Part shown: in pieces, positions 34,281 through 43,678 of the stretch
Position numbering within the stretch: the stretch's first letter is position 1
Layout: every line of letters starts with the position of its first letter
Assembly (NCBI RefSeq): GCF_036038375.1
Contig: NZ_CP107935.1
Coordinates: 124,001-188,000 of the forward strand
DNA: 64,000 nt
Source of the DNA: Streptomyces sp. NBC_00414
GTDB lineage: Bacteria > Actinomycetota > Actinomycetes > Streptomycetales > Streptomycetaceae
Reading direction: 5' to 3'
The notes under the pieces: model-generated
What the model was told of the DNA's origin: nothing
What the model saw: only the letters and a program-made list of their open reading frames with translations
Databases searched by the model: none
Translations under genes and position numbers: made by a program

Positions 34281-37200
34281 ATGAGTGCTCAGGGGTATTC
34301 CAGTTCCAGCCACGAGATACCCATCGCCATCATCGGAATGGCCTGCCGTCTCCCCATGGACATCAACTCCCCAGAACAGTTCTGGCAGTTCCTGAAGGAG
34401 GGCCGGGAAGCCGTCTCCGAGCTCCCCGCCGCGCGCTGGGAAGGCTACGCGTCGAACCCCGAGAACAGCCGGGCGCTGAAGAACACCACGAAGGCAGGAC
34501 ATTTCCTGTCGGACATCGCGGGATTCGACGCGGAGTTCTTCGGCATCACGCCGCGTGAAGCCGCGGAGATGGACCCGCAGCAGCGCATCACGCTTGAGGT
34601 GGCGTGGGAGGCACTGGAGCACGCCGGCATCCCGCCACGCGACCTGGCCGGTGGCGACACCGGCGTCTTCATCGGCGTGGGCACCGACGACTACGGTCGC
34701 CGGCTCCTGGAGGACCTCCCCCGCATCCAGGCCTGGACGGGAATCGGTTCCTCCCTCTGCGCGGTGCCGAACCGGATCTCGTACACCCTCGATCTGAGGG
34801 GACCGAGTCTGGCGATCGACACCGCCTGCTCGTCCTCCCTGGCCGCCGTCCACCTCGCCTGTGCCAGTCTGCGGAGCGGCGAGGCGCCGGTGGCCCTGGC
34901 CGGTGGTGTCATGCTCATGGCTGGACCTGGACTGACCATGGTCCTCGACAAGGCGGGCGCCATCTCCCCCGACGGGCGGTCCAAGGCGTTCAGCGCCGAC
35001 GCCGACGGCTACGGACGGGGCGAGGGATGCGGCGTCCTGGTGCTGAAGCGGCTGGACGACGCGGAGAACGACGGCGACCGTGTCCTGGCGGTGATCCGGG
35101 GCAGCGGCGTGCACCAGGACGGCAAGACCAACGGGATCATGGCTCCGAGCGGCGAGGCCCAGGCCCATCTGCTGCGTCGTACCTGGGAGCGCAGCGGCCT
35201 GGATCCGGCGACCGTCGACTACGTCGAGGCGCACGGCACCGGCACGCCCACGGGCGATCCGATGGAGGCGAGCGCCCTGGCATCGGTGTTCGGAGCCGGA
35301 CGCGCGGCGGGCGACGAGTGCCTCATCGGCTCGGTCAAGACCAACATCGGGCACCTGGAGGCCGGTTCCGGAGTCGCCGGAATGATCAAGGCGATCCTCG
35401 CCCTGGGTAAGGGTCTCATCCCGGCCAGCCTCCACGCCTCCGTCCCCAACCCCGCCATCCCCTGGGCCACGTCCGGTCTGCGCGTGGTCGACACGCAGAC
35501 ACCGTGGCCGGACCGGCACGGCACACCGCGCCGTGCCGGTGTCTCCGGCTACGGATACGGCGGCACCATCGCCCACGTCATCCTGGAGGCGGCCCCCGAG
35601 CCGTCCGGGACGGCGCCGGGCGCCGTCCGGGACGAGTACACGCCGCCCGCTTCCGAGACCTCGACACCCCGTCTCCTGCCGCTCAGCGGCAGTTCGCCCG
35701 ACGGGCTGCGCACCGGTGCCGAACGGCTGCTGGCCTGGCTCTCGGACGGGAACAGGACCGTACGGTCGGCCGACATCGGGCACACGCTCGCCCACCGTCG
35801 CGCTCATCTCGCCCATCGCGCGACGGTCGTGGCCACGGACCGCGAGAGCCTCGTCGCCGGACTCCGCCAACTCACGGAGGCCGCGCCCCACTCGTCGCCC
35901 CAGTCGAACGGACCCGTGTGGGTGTTCTCCGGGCACGGCTCCCAGTGGACCGGCATGGGTCGCGGACTGCTGCGTGACGAACCCGCGTTCGCCGCCGCCC
36001 TCGACGAGATCACACCGGTGTTCGAGGAGGAGATGAAGCTCTCCCCCCGGCAGGTGCTGATCGAGGGCGACTTCGAGTCCACGGACCGCATCCAGGCGAT
36101 GATCTTCGCCGTGCAGATCGGCCTCGCCGCGGTACTGCGGTCCTACGGCGTCACACCTGCCGCCGTCATCGGGCACTCGGTGGGCGAGATCGCGGCATCG
36201 GTGGCCGCGGGCGCACTGTCGCCCCAGGACGGTGCCCGGCTCGCCTGCCGGCGCTCCCTGCTGCTGCGGGAGGTCGCCGGGCAGGGCTCGATGGCGATGG
36301 TGAACCTGCCCTTCGCGGAGGTCGAACGGACGCTGGGCGACCGGAGGGACGTCGTCGCCGCCATCTCCGCCTCGCCGGAGAGCACCGTCGTCTCCGGGGA
36401 CCCCGACGCGATCGACGCCCTGTTCGCGCGGTGGGAGCGGGAGCAGGTGCGCGTCCGCCGCGTCAACAGCGACGTGGCCTTCCACAGCACCCACATGGAC
36501 GGGCTCACCCGGGTCCTCGCGGACGCCTGCCACGACCTGTCGCCCCGTACGCCGACGGTGCCGCTGTACTCCACCGCGCTGTCCGACCCGCGGGACACCG
36601 CACCGCGCGACGGCGCCTACTGGGCGGCCAACCTCCGTAATCCGGTGCGGTTCTCGGACGCGGCGCGCGCCGCGCTGTCCGACGGCCACCGGCTGTTCGT
36701 CGAGATCTCCGCCCATCCCGTCATCACTCACTCGCTGGTGGAGACGTTCCTCGCCGACGACGTCGCGGACGCCTCGGCGACCTTCCTGCTCCGCCGCGAC
36801 ACGGAGGAGCTGGCGTCGCTCCTGAAGGGGGTCGGCGAACTGTACCGGCACGGGACGGAGGTCGACTGGACAAGGCTCCAACCGGACGGTGAACTGGCCG
36901 ACCTGCCGGTCACCGGCTGGCAGCACGAGCGGCACTGGCGCGAGCACGACACCACGCACGCCGGTGACCATTCGGGCCACGACACCGGCGACCACGCGCT
37001 GCTGGGCGCCCGGTCGACCGTCTGGTCCAGCACGCCGCTGCACGCCTGGCGCACCCGGCTGGACTTCGACAACCGGCCCTACCCGGGCGACCACCCGGTA
37101 CGCGGTACCGAGATCATCCCGGCGGCCGTGCTGCTGAACACCTTCCTGCGCGCCTCGGCCGACACGGGTGAGTACGGTGCCCGGCCGGCCCTCACCGACG

Positions 37201-39566
37201 TGGCACTGCGGGTACCGGTCGCGGTCGTCGGGCGGCGCGAGCTCCAGGTCGTGCACCAGGACGGCGGACTGAGGCTGGCCGGCCGTGTCCTGGACGAGGA
37301 CACCACCGACGACTTCGGTGCCTGGCTCACCCACACCACGTCCTCGACGGAAGAGGGCGGCGCCCTCGAACAGGTCTCACTCGGCGGATTCCGGCAGCGG
37401 TGCGCCGAGGAGGCCGACCCGGACTCCCCCGTCACCCGCCTCGCCGGTGTGGGGGTCGCCGCGATGGGCTTCCCCTGGGTGGTGCGCGAACTGCGCCTGG
37501 GCGACGGGGAACTGCTCGCCCTCGTCTCGGTGCCGGACGAGGAGGGCGCCGATCCCGGCTCCTGGGCTCCCGCGTTCGACGCGGCCCTGTCCATCGCCTC
37601 GACCGTGTTCCCCGGGCCCCAGGTGCTGCGCATGCCGGCTCGTATCGCCCGGGTGGACGCCGTGGACACCCCGCCGTCCGACGTGTGGATCGCCGTCCGC
37701 GCGACGGACGAGCCCGACACCGCGGACGTGCACCTGCTCGACGCGTCCGGCCGCGCCCTGGCCACGCTGGGTGGACTGGCCTTCGGACGGATCGACGCCG
37801 ATCCCACCGCCTCCGCCCACCCCCGGCGTCTGGTGCACGAAAGCGTGTGGCGTCCCGCCGAGACCGGCAAGGACCGGCCCGTCACCCGTGCCCTGTTCGT
37901 CGCCCCGCAGGGACGGCTCGGTGACCGGCTCGCCGACCGCTGGCGGGAACTGGGCGTGCACTGCCGGGTCATCGGTGACGTCGTCGACCTCGACGGCGCG
38001 GCCGGGGCCGACACCGTGGTCTTCGTCGCGCCACGCGGCCCGGCCGAGGAGTCGGTGTGGGCGCTCGCCTCGGTCGTACGCGCGCTGGGCGAGGACAGGG
38101 CCGCCGGTGCGGTCCGCGTGTGGTGCGTGACGGAGGGCGTGAGCGAGTCGGTGGCCGAGCACACGGTGGCGCAGTCCGCGCTGTGGGGCCTCGGGCGCAT
38201 AGCCGCGACCGAACACCCCGACGTGTGGGGCGGCGTCGTCGACCTGCCGTCGGGTACCGCGCAGGACGACACCGCGCAGGACGACACTACGGAGCACACG
38301 GCGGCGCTCCTGCTGTCGGCCGTCCGTTCGGCGCCGCTCGGTGAGGTCGTCGCGCTCCGGGACGGCACTCTGCTGGTCGAACGCCTCGCACGGGTCCAGC
38401 AGGAGGCCGTGCGGGGGCCCTTGCGGCTCCACCAGGCCGGCACCTACCTCATCACCGGGGGCTTCGGCGCCCTGGGACTGGAGGTCGCCCGCTGGCTCGC
38501 CGGCCAGGGCGCGCGGCGGATCGTGCTGGCCGGCCGCAGTGGTCTGCCGCCCCGCGCCGAATGGGCTCGGGTGTCGGATCCCTCGGTACGGCGCCGGATC
38601 GAGGCCGTGACCGAGCTGGAGGCGCTCGGTGTGACCGTGCACGCCGTACAGGTGGACATCACCGACCTCGAACAGGCGCGGCGGGCACTGGACGCGGACG
38701 CGCTGGGCCTGCCGCGGTTCCGGGGTGTCGTCCACGCGGCCGGAGTGCTCGACAGCGCCTTCCTCACGGATCTCACCCGGGAGTCCCTGCGGACGGTCCT
38801 GGCGCCGAAGGTCCAGGGAGCCCAGGTGCTGCACGAGTTGTTCCCCGCGGGGAGCCTGGACTTCCTGGCCCTGTTCTCGTCGGCGGGCCTGCTCCTGGGG
38901 CTTCCGGGCCAGGCCAGTTACGCGGCCGGCAACGCGCTGCTCGACGGGCTCGCCCGGCACCGCCGGGCCCTGGGCTCCACGGACACCGTCAGCCTGGCCT
39001 GGACGTCCTGGCGCGGTCTGGGCATGTCGACGTCGTCGGCGGTCATCGACCTGGAGCTGGCGGCACGGGGCACCGCCGACATCACGGCGGACGAGGCCTT
39101 CCACGCCTGGGACTTCGCGTACCGGCACGCCCTGCCGTACGCCGCCGTCCTGCGCACCCTGCCGGCCGAGCCGGGTGTGACGCGCCCGCTGATCCTGGAG
39201 GGCCTCCCCGCGGACGAGGCTCTCGGCGCCGTCGCCGACCAGAGCGCCGGCTCCGACTGGGAGGCGGTGCCCGCCGACGAGTTGGAGGCGTACGTGATCT
39301 CGGAAGTGGCCGACCGGGTGGCGGAACAGATGAATCTGCCCGTCGCCGCCGTGGATCCGCACCGGCCGCTCGCCGAGATGGGACTCGACTCGATCATGTC
39401 GGTGGTCATCCGTCGCGGGCTCGAACGGCGGTTCCGGCTGAGTCTGCCCTCGACCCTGTTGTGGAACCAGCCGACGGTCACCGCGATCGGCCGGCTCCTC
39501 ACGCGGCTGCTCACCGAGGACGACGACGCCCCGAGCGCCGACGACCAGGTGCCCGCCACCGCCTGA
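34281..39566 (+). CDS. Iterative type I polyketide synthase, 6-methylsalicylate-synthase type (KS-AT-DH-KR-ACP)
   Basis: 1761 residues, the size of bacterial 6-MSA synthases such as ChlB1 (recalled from the literature). KS: active Cys183 in DTACSSSLAAVH, His318 and His358. AT: Ser633 in VIGHSVGEIAAS; VAFHSTHMDGL indicates malonyl-CoA. DH/thioester-hydrolase-type domain: HPVRGTEIIP with His938. KR: YLITGGFGALG near 1390 and Tyr1547 in QASYAAGN. ACP: Ser1704 in MGLDSIMS. There is no thioesterase, so the product must be moved by another enzyme, as KASIII-like proteins do in related pathways. The start ATG 34281 is preceded by GGAAAGAG; GTG 34272 is an alternative. Naphthoate-type products cannot be excluded. 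Confidence 0.93.
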   Translation: MSAQGYSSSSHEIPIAIIGMACRLPMDINSPEQFWQFLKEGREAVSELPAARWEGYASNPENSRALKNTTKAGHFLSDIAGFDAEFFGITPREAAEMDPQQRITLEVAWEALEHAGIPPRDLAGGDTGVFIGVGTDDYGRRLLEDLPRIQAWTGIGSSLCAVPNRISYTLDLRGPSLAIDTACSSSLAAVHLACASLRSGEAPVALAGGVMLMAGPGLTMVLDKAGAISPDGRSKAFSADADGYGRGEGCGVLVLKRLDDAENDGDRVLAVIRGSGVHQDGKTNGIMAPSGEAQAHLLRRTWERSGLDPATVDYVEAHGTGTPTGDPMEASALASVFGAGRAAGDECLIGSVKTNIGHLEAGSGVAGMIKAILALGKGLIPASLHASVPNPAIPWATSGLRVVDTQTPWPDRHGTPRRAGVSGYGYGGTIAHVILEAAPEPSGTAPGAVRDEYTPPASETSTPRLLPLSGSSPDGLRTGAERLLAWLSDGNRTVRSADIGHTLAHRRAHLAHRATVVATDRESLVAGLRQLTEAAPHSSPQSNGPVWVFSGHGSQWTGMGRGLLRDEPAFAAALDEITPVFEEEMKLSPRQVLIEGDFESTDRIQAMIFAVQIGLAAVLRSYGVTPAAVIGHSVGEIAASVAAGALSPQDGARLACRRSLLLREVAGQGSMAMVNLPFAEVERTLGDRRDVVAAISASPESTVVSGDPDAIDALFARWEREQVRVRRVNSDVAFHSTHMDGLTRVLADACHDLSPRTPTVPLYSTALSDPRDTAPRDGAYWAANLRNPVRFSDAARAALSDGHRLFVEISAHPVITHSLVETFLADDVADASATFLLRRDTEELASLLKGVGELYRHGTEVDWTRLQPDGELADLPVTGWQHERHWREHDTTHAGDHSGHDTGDHALLGARSTVWSSTPLHAWRTRLDFDNRPYPGDHPVRGTEIIPAAVLLNTFLRASADTGEYGARPALTDVALRVPVAVVGRRELQVVHQDGGLRLAGRVLDEDTTDDFGAWLTHTTSSTEEGGALEQVSLGGFRQRCAEEADPDSPVTRLAGVGVAAMGFPWVVRELRLGDGELLALVSVPDEEGADPGSWAPAFDAALSIASTVFPGPQVLRMPARIARVDAVDTPPSDVWIAVRATDEPDTADVHLLDASGRALATLGGLAFGRIDADPTASAHPRRLVHESVWRPAETGKDRPVTRALFVAPQGRLGDRLADRWRELGVHCRVIGDVVDLDGAAGADTVVFVAPRGPAEESVWALASVVRALGEDRAAGAVRVWCVTEGVSESVAEHTVAQSALWGLGRIAATEHPDVWGGVVDLPSGTAQDDTAQDDTTEHTAALLLSAVRSAPLGEVVALRDGTLLVERLARVQQEAVRGPLRLHQAGTYLITGGFGALGLEVARWLAGQGARRIVLAGRSGLPPRAEWARVSDPSVRRRIEAVTELEALGVTVHAVQVDITDLEQARRALDADALGLPRFRGVVHAAGVLDSAFLTDLTRESLRTVLAPKVQGAQVLHELFPAGSLDFLALFSSAGLLLGLPGQASYAAGNALLDGLARHRRALGSTDTVSLAWTSWRGLGMSTSSAVIDLELAARGTADITADEAFHAWDFAYRHALPYAAVLRTLPAEPGVTRPLILEGLPADEALGAVADQSAGSDWEAVPADELEAYVISEVADRVAEQMNLPVAAVDPHRPLAEMGLDSIMSVVIRRGLERRFRLSLPSTLLWNQPTVTAIGRLLTRLLTEDDDAPSADDQVPATA

Positions 39567-39596
39567 ACCGCCCCCGGCCGACAGAACGGCCGACGG

Positions 39597-39642
39597 ACAT
39601 GAGTGGCGGCCCCCGCCGTTGGGCGGGGGCCGCCACTCATGT
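39597..39642. terminator. Bidirectional terminator between PKS and flavin-oxidase genes
   Basis: A perfect 21-bp stem (39597-39617 with 39622-39642; core GGCGGCCCCCGCC/GGCGGGGGCCGCC) with a 4-base loop, between two convergent stops. Confidence 0.9.
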
Positions 39643-39660
39643 GCTCGGGGGAAGGGCTTC

Positions 39661-41046
39661 TCACGCCTTCGCGGCGGGCGCGATGTTGTGGTTGAAGCGG
39701 AACAGGTTGGCCGGGTCGTGGACGGCCTTGATCTCGGAGAGCCGCCGGAGATCCTCGGGCGAATAGACGAGGCCCGTCTGGTCCGGTGTGGCCTCGTCGG
39801 CGTAGATGAAGTTGAGGTTGCGGCCGACCGTCCACGGCCGCACCGCCTCGTAGAGCCGCTCGTGCACGGGGCGGGCGGTGTCCACGTCGCAGATCGCCAG
39901 CGGTGTCAGGACACGCAGGATGTACTCGCCCTCCCGGCTGCCGATCGCGCTGGGGACGGCGGGCGGCCGGGAGAAGGCGCCGCCGAGATGGCGCACGTCC
40001 ACGATGCAGGGGGCCGCCGCTGTCGGGCCGGCGAGATCGAGGACGGCCTCGGCCACCGAGGATCCCGCCTCGCCCAGCATGACGTTGTTCCCGTAGTAGG
40101 CGTGCGGGAAGGCCGGGTCGTTGTAGATGGTGCCGCTCGCGGTGTACGGCATCTCGTCGATGCTGTCGATGAGGCGCGGGCCGATCGCCCGCAGGGGCTC
40201 GACCAGTTGCCTGCCCGACTCCGCGTCGCCGGTGTACGCGACGCGGATGTGGGCGGTGTAGCGGCCCTTGAGGGGCGCCGGGATCGGCGGGAGGTCCGGG
40301 TAGCGCATCAGCGAGATCGAGGAGGTCAGCTCCTCCGGCACCGTAGTGGTCCATCGAAGGTAGGTGGCCAGCGCCTCCGGGACCAGATCGGCGTCGAAGT
40401 ACAGCCCGCCGCCGTAGATCCGGCTCAGAGGGACCAGCGCGACCTCCAGGCTGGTCACGATGCCGAAGTTGTCCCGTCCACCGCGCAGCGCCCAGAACAG
40501 GTCGGGGTCGCTGTCTGCGGTCACATGGCGCAGAGCGCCGTCGGCCGTGACGACGTCGATGCTGCGTACGTGGTCGGCCGTGTAACCGAACTGACGGCCC
40601 AGTACGCCGACGCCGCCGCCGAGTGTGTAGGCGACGGCCCCCACGTGCGGGGCGGAGCCGTTCAGCGGCGCGAGTCCATGCGTCGCCGCCTCCTCGATGA
40701 CCTGCTCCCAGCGCACCCCGGCCTCGACCCGAACGGTCCGGTTCCGCGGGTCGATCCGGACATCGGTCATCCGGGCGGTGCTGATCAGGACCCCCTCTCC
40801 CTGCGCGGCCGCCGACAGACCGTGTCCGGTGGCCTGCACGGCCACCGGGAGCCCTCCGGCGGCGGCGAACTTGACGGCGGCGCTCACGTCTTCAGGTCCG
40901 GTCGCGCCCACGATCACCGCCGGTCGATGCCGGAAAGCTGTCTGGAACCCGGACCGTTCGTCGTCGTAGCCGGAACTGCCCGGCGTGAACACCGGTCCCT
41001 GCACCCGTTCAACGAGCTCTTCGAATTCCGCCGGGACATCGCTCAT
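39661..41046 (-). CDS. FAD-linked oxidase, berberine-bridge-enzyme (BBE) type
   Basis: 461 residues. The PCMH-type FAD domain has VAVQATGHGL (about 77-86), whose His is the usual covalent FAD attachment point, and YTLGGGVGVLGRQFGYTAD (about 149-167). The Cys that gives a second covalent link in some BBE enzymes is absent (GSAPHVGAV). The C-terminal BBE motif is DPANLFRFNHNIAP. No signal peptide is seen. Such enzymes oxidise alcohols, amines or rings. Here it may act on the aryl polyketide, or on a dihydrophenazine or alcohol intermediate (inference). It is convergent with the PKS and divergent from the LysR gene. Confidence 0.88.
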   Translation of the reverse strand: MSDVPAEFEELVERVQGPVFTPGSSGYDDERSGFQTAFRHRPAVIVGATGPEDVSAAVKFAAAGGLPVAVQATGHGLSAAAQGEGVLISTARMTDVRIDPRNRTVRVEAGVRWEQVIEEAATHGLAPLNGSAPHVGAVAYTLGGGVGVLGRQFGYTADHVRSIDVVTADGALRHVTADSDPDLFWALRGGRDNFGIVTSLEVALVPLSRIYGGGLYFDADLVPEALATYLRWTTTVPEELTSSISLMRYPDLPPIPAPLKGRYTAHIRVAYTGDAESGRQLVEPLRAIGPRLIDSIDEMPYTASGTIYNDPAFPHAYYGNNVMLGEAGSSVAEAVLDLAGPTAAAPCIVDVRHLGGAFSRPPAVPSAIGSREGEYILRVLTPLAICDVDTARPVHERLYEAVRPWTVGRNLNFIYADEATPDQTGLVYSPEDLRRLSEIKAVHDPANLFRFNHNIAPAAKA

Positions 41047-41186
41047 CGCTGCCGTGTTTCCTTCCCAGTCCGCCGAGCTCGACCGGACCCGACGAGGGGT
41101 GCCGGCGAGCCAGTACACCGTCACACTGGTTCATCGACATCCAGAAGTCCAAGATCTGAAATCTCTTCTTGCTAGCATGATTGGTT

Positions 41187-42122
41187 ATGGAACTGAGGCA
41201 GTTGGAGTACTTCGTAGCCGTGGTCGAGGAAGCGAGTTTCACGAAGGCGGCCGCCCGGCTGCATGTCGCGCAGCCAGGGGTGAGCGCTCAGATCCGCCGG
41301 CTGGAGCGCAAGCTCGGCCAGGAGTTGCTGGACCGCTCCGGACGCCTGGTGCGGGTGACCGAGGTGGGCGCGGCCGTGCTCCCCTACGCGCGTGCCGCGC
41401 TCGCGGCGATCACCGACACACGGCTGGTCGTCGATGAACTGACCGGCCTCGTCCGCGGACACGTCGCGGTGGGGATGGTGCCGTCCTGCGGAGGTTTCAG
41501 CCTGCCCGCCCTGCTCGCCGGTTTCCATGAGGAGCACACGTCGGTGGAGATCACCCTCTCCGAGGCGAACTCGGAGGAACTGGTCCATTCGCTGCGGGCC
41601 GGCCGGCTCGACGCGGCGTTCATCGCCCTGTCGGGCGGCGAGGTACCCGTCGGCCTGGCGACCCACGTGATGGTGGACGAGCCGCTCGTCGCGGCCGTGA
41701 GTCCCGGCGACCCGCTGGCCACGCGCGAGGCGATCACCCTGGACGACATCCGGGACCGGGCCCTGATCAGTCTTCCGCCGGGCACCGGCATGCGCAAAAG
41801 CCTCGACGCCGTCTGCGCCGAGGCCGGCCTCACTCCGCGGATCAGCTTCGAAGCCGGGAACCCGGGCATCCTCGCGGAGTTGGCGAGCCGGGGCCTGGGA
41901 CTGGCCATCCTTCCGCAGTCCCTCGTCAGGTCGCACCCGGCACGGCTGTGCGCGATCCCCTTCTCGTACCCCGAACTGCGCGGTCAGGTCGCCCTCGCCT
42001 GGCGCGTCGACGGCCCCGTCAGCCCGGCCGCCCGGGCGTTCGTCGACCGCGTCCGCAGCACCACGCGGCAGCCCGACACGGTCGGAGCCGGTCAGATCAC
42101 TCCGGTGGCGCCTTCGGGCTGA
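41187..42122 (+). CDS. LysR-family transcriptional regulator
   Basis: 311 residues. The N-terminal winged helix is MELRQLEYFVAVVEEASFTK (1-20), then AAARLHVAQPGVSAQIRRLE (21-40) and ELLDRSGRLVRVTEVG. The C-terminal effector domain (about 90-295) includes GHVAVGMVPSCGG and LASRGLGLAILPQSLV. ATG 41187 fits the family start; a TTG two codons earlier is unlikely. It is divergent from the flavin oxidase gene across 140 bases, the usual arrangement for a LysR controlling its neighbour. The stop region overlaps the convergent lipocalin-like gene by 26 bases. Confidence 0.93.
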   Translation: MELRQLEYFVAVVEEASFTKAAARLHVAQPGVSAQIRRLERKLGQELLDRSGRLVRVTEVGAAVLPYARAALAAITDTRLVVDELTGLVRGHVAVGMVPSCGGFSLPALLAGFHEEHTSVEITLSEANSEELVHSLRAGRLDAAFIALSGGEVPVGLATHVMVDEPLVAAVSPGDPLATREAITLDDIRDRALISLPPGTGMRKSLDAVCAEAGLTPRISFEAGNPGILAELASRGLGLAILPQSLVRSHPARLCAIPFSYPELRGQVALAWRVDGPVSPAARAFVDRVRSTTRQPDTVGAGQITPVAPSG

Positions 42123-42516
42123 CGCGCCGCCAGACCAGCACGCGGCGCTGCCTCGGGCCGATGAGCGAGTCACCGTGGAGCGTGAGGGTGGCACCGTCCA
42201 GACTCAGGTCACGGACCTGGTCGGTGCCGATCCAGCCCGGCTCCGGAGCGAGCGTGAGCGTGTGGACGACCTGGTCCCCGGACCGCCGCCACGTGCCCGA
42301 ATAGCTCATGTAGTTCTGGGGCGGCCTCTCCCCTGGCCCACCGCCGGGCGCCGAAGGCCCCGTGCGCATCATGTGCACGGACACGTGCCCCTCCACCGAG
42401 TAGAAGAGCAGCCCTTCGGGTTCGGGGCCCAGCGGCCCCTCTCTCCTGTTCCCGTCCTCGTCGACGTCGTGGAACGACGCCAGCCTCCACACCCCGACGA
42501 GCTCACTCACCGTCAT
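42097..42516 (-). CDS. Lipocalin-like domain protein
   Basis: 139 residues. The pattern ELVGVWRLASFHDVDEDGNR (about 5-24), EGLLFYSVEGHVSVHMMRTG (about 34-53), YMSYSGTWRRSGDQVVHTL and the closing RVLVWRRV is that of the lipocalin-like domain found in stand-alone Streptomyces proteins. Relatives bind or isomerise small molecules; some are encoded in biosynthetic clusters. There is no signal peptide. It lies 78 bases downstream of the aldo/keto reductase gene on the same strand and so may end that operon. Confidence 0.75.
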   Translation of the reverse strand: MTVSELVGVWRLASFHDVDEDGNRREGPLGPEPEGLLFYSVEGHVSVHMMRTGPSAPGGGPGERPPQNYMSYSGTWRRSGDQVVHTLTLAPEPGWIGTDQVRDLSLDGATLTLHGDSLIGPRQRRVLVWRRVSPKAPPE

Positions 42517-42594
42517 GTCCCGGCGCGCCTTCCCTATGTCCCTGTGCTTCTGTGTCCTCTGTCCGCACGGTCCCGCACCGGATCCGGTCCCGCC

Positions 42595-43650
42595 TCAGGG
42601 GAGCGCGATGCCCGGAACGCGTACGCGTGCGGGGTCACCACCGAGCACCCGCCCGCGGGCCGCGGCGCTCACCTCATGGGGCGAGCCGAGTGCCACGGCA
42701 CTGGCCTCGTCCAGCCGGGCGAGCTGCTCGCCGGTGAGCTCGACGTCGAGAGCCGCCAGGTAGTCGTCGAGCTGAGCCACCGTGCGCGGGCCGATGACGG
42801 GCACGAAGGCGGCGGCGCGCCGGGCCCTCTCCCGTACCCAGGCGACGGACACCTGCGAGGCGGGCACCCCGGTCTCCGCCGCGACCGCGCACACGGCGTC
42901 GACGACGGCGGTCCGCTGGCTGGTGCTCTCGGTACGGATCACCCGGCCCTTCCAGTCGGTGAGCCGCCCCTCGGCGCCGGTGCGGTACTTGCCCGTCAGC
43001 AGCCCGCCGCCCAGCGGTGACCACAGGCCGACGCCGAGGCCGAGGCTCTCCGCCATCGGCAGCAGCTCGCGCTCGGCGGTGCGGTCGGCCAGGCTGTACT
43101 CGGTCTGGATGGCGGTGACCGGTGCCAGGTGCCGGAGCTCCGCGATCGTCACGGCCCGGGAGACCTGCCACGCCGGGAAGTTCGACAGGCCCGCGTGCAG
43201 GATCTTGCCGGCCCGCACCAGGTCATCCAGGGCGCCGAGGATCTCCTCCAGGGGAGTGACCGTGTCGGGGAAGTGCGCCCAGTACAGGTCGATGTAGTCG
43301 GTGGACAGCCGCTCCAGGCTCGCCTCCACCGACCGGACGATGTTCTTGCGGCTGTTGCCGGTGCCGGAGATCCGCGACTCCGGCGTGGAGCCGTAGCCGA
43401 ACTTGGTCGCCAGCACGAAGTGGTCGCGGTCGGCGGCGAGGAAGTCACCCAGGAGTTCCTCCGCCTGTCCGAACTGGTAGCAGTCGGCGGTGTCGATCAA
43501 CGTACCGCCGGCGTCGGCGAACCGGTCGAACACCTTGCGGGCCTCGTCGGGTTCGGCTCCGCCGCCCCACCGTGTTCCGAAGTTGACCGTGCCCAGTCCG
43601 TACTCCGACACCCGCAGGCCCGTGCCGCGGCCGAAGGTCGTGTACTGCAT
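42595..43650 (-). CDS. Aldo/keto reductase
   Basis: 351 residues of the AKR barrel. Catalytic tetrad: Asp and Tyr in LIDTADCYQFG (about 51-61), Lys in LATKFGYG (about 84) and His in LYWAHFPD (about 121). The NADPH-binding end has VPVIGPRTVAQLDDYLAALD. The ATG at 43650 begins MQYTTFGRGTGLRVSEYGLG, the classic start. It is the last of four closely spaced genes (carrier, KS-AT-carrier, thioesterase, reductase). It is therefore a candidate for reducing a ketone or aldehyde made by that set, for example acetyl-aryl to hydroxyethyl-aryl (inference). Confidence 0.92.
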   Translation of the reverse strand: MQYTTFGRGTGLRVSEYGLGTVNFGTRWGGGAEPDEARKVFDRFADAGGTLIDTADCYQFGQAEELLGDFLAADRDHFVLATKFGYGSTPESRISGTGNSRKNIVRSVEASLERLSTDYIDLYWAHFPDTVTPLEEILGALDDLVRAGKILHAGLSNFPAWQVSRAVTIAELRHLAPVTAIQTEYSLADRTAERELLPMAESLGLGVGLWSPLGGGLLTGKYRTGAEGRLTDWKGRVIRTESTSQRTAVVDAVCAVAAETGVPASQVSVAWVRERARRAAAFVPVIGPRTVAQLDDYLAALDVELTGEQLARLDEASAVALGSPHEVSAAARGRVLGGDPARVRVPGIALP

Positions 43651-43678
43651 GTCGACTCCTGTCACCCTGTAGCTCCTG

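Noticed and set aside
33930..37334. Very long open frame antisense to the PKS gene (and similar ones at 37377-39362 and 45602-47458)
   Set aside because: High-GC genes leave long antisense frames open. The composition is Gly/Arg/Asp/Val-biased without domains, and the sense-strand PKS motifs are unambiguous.
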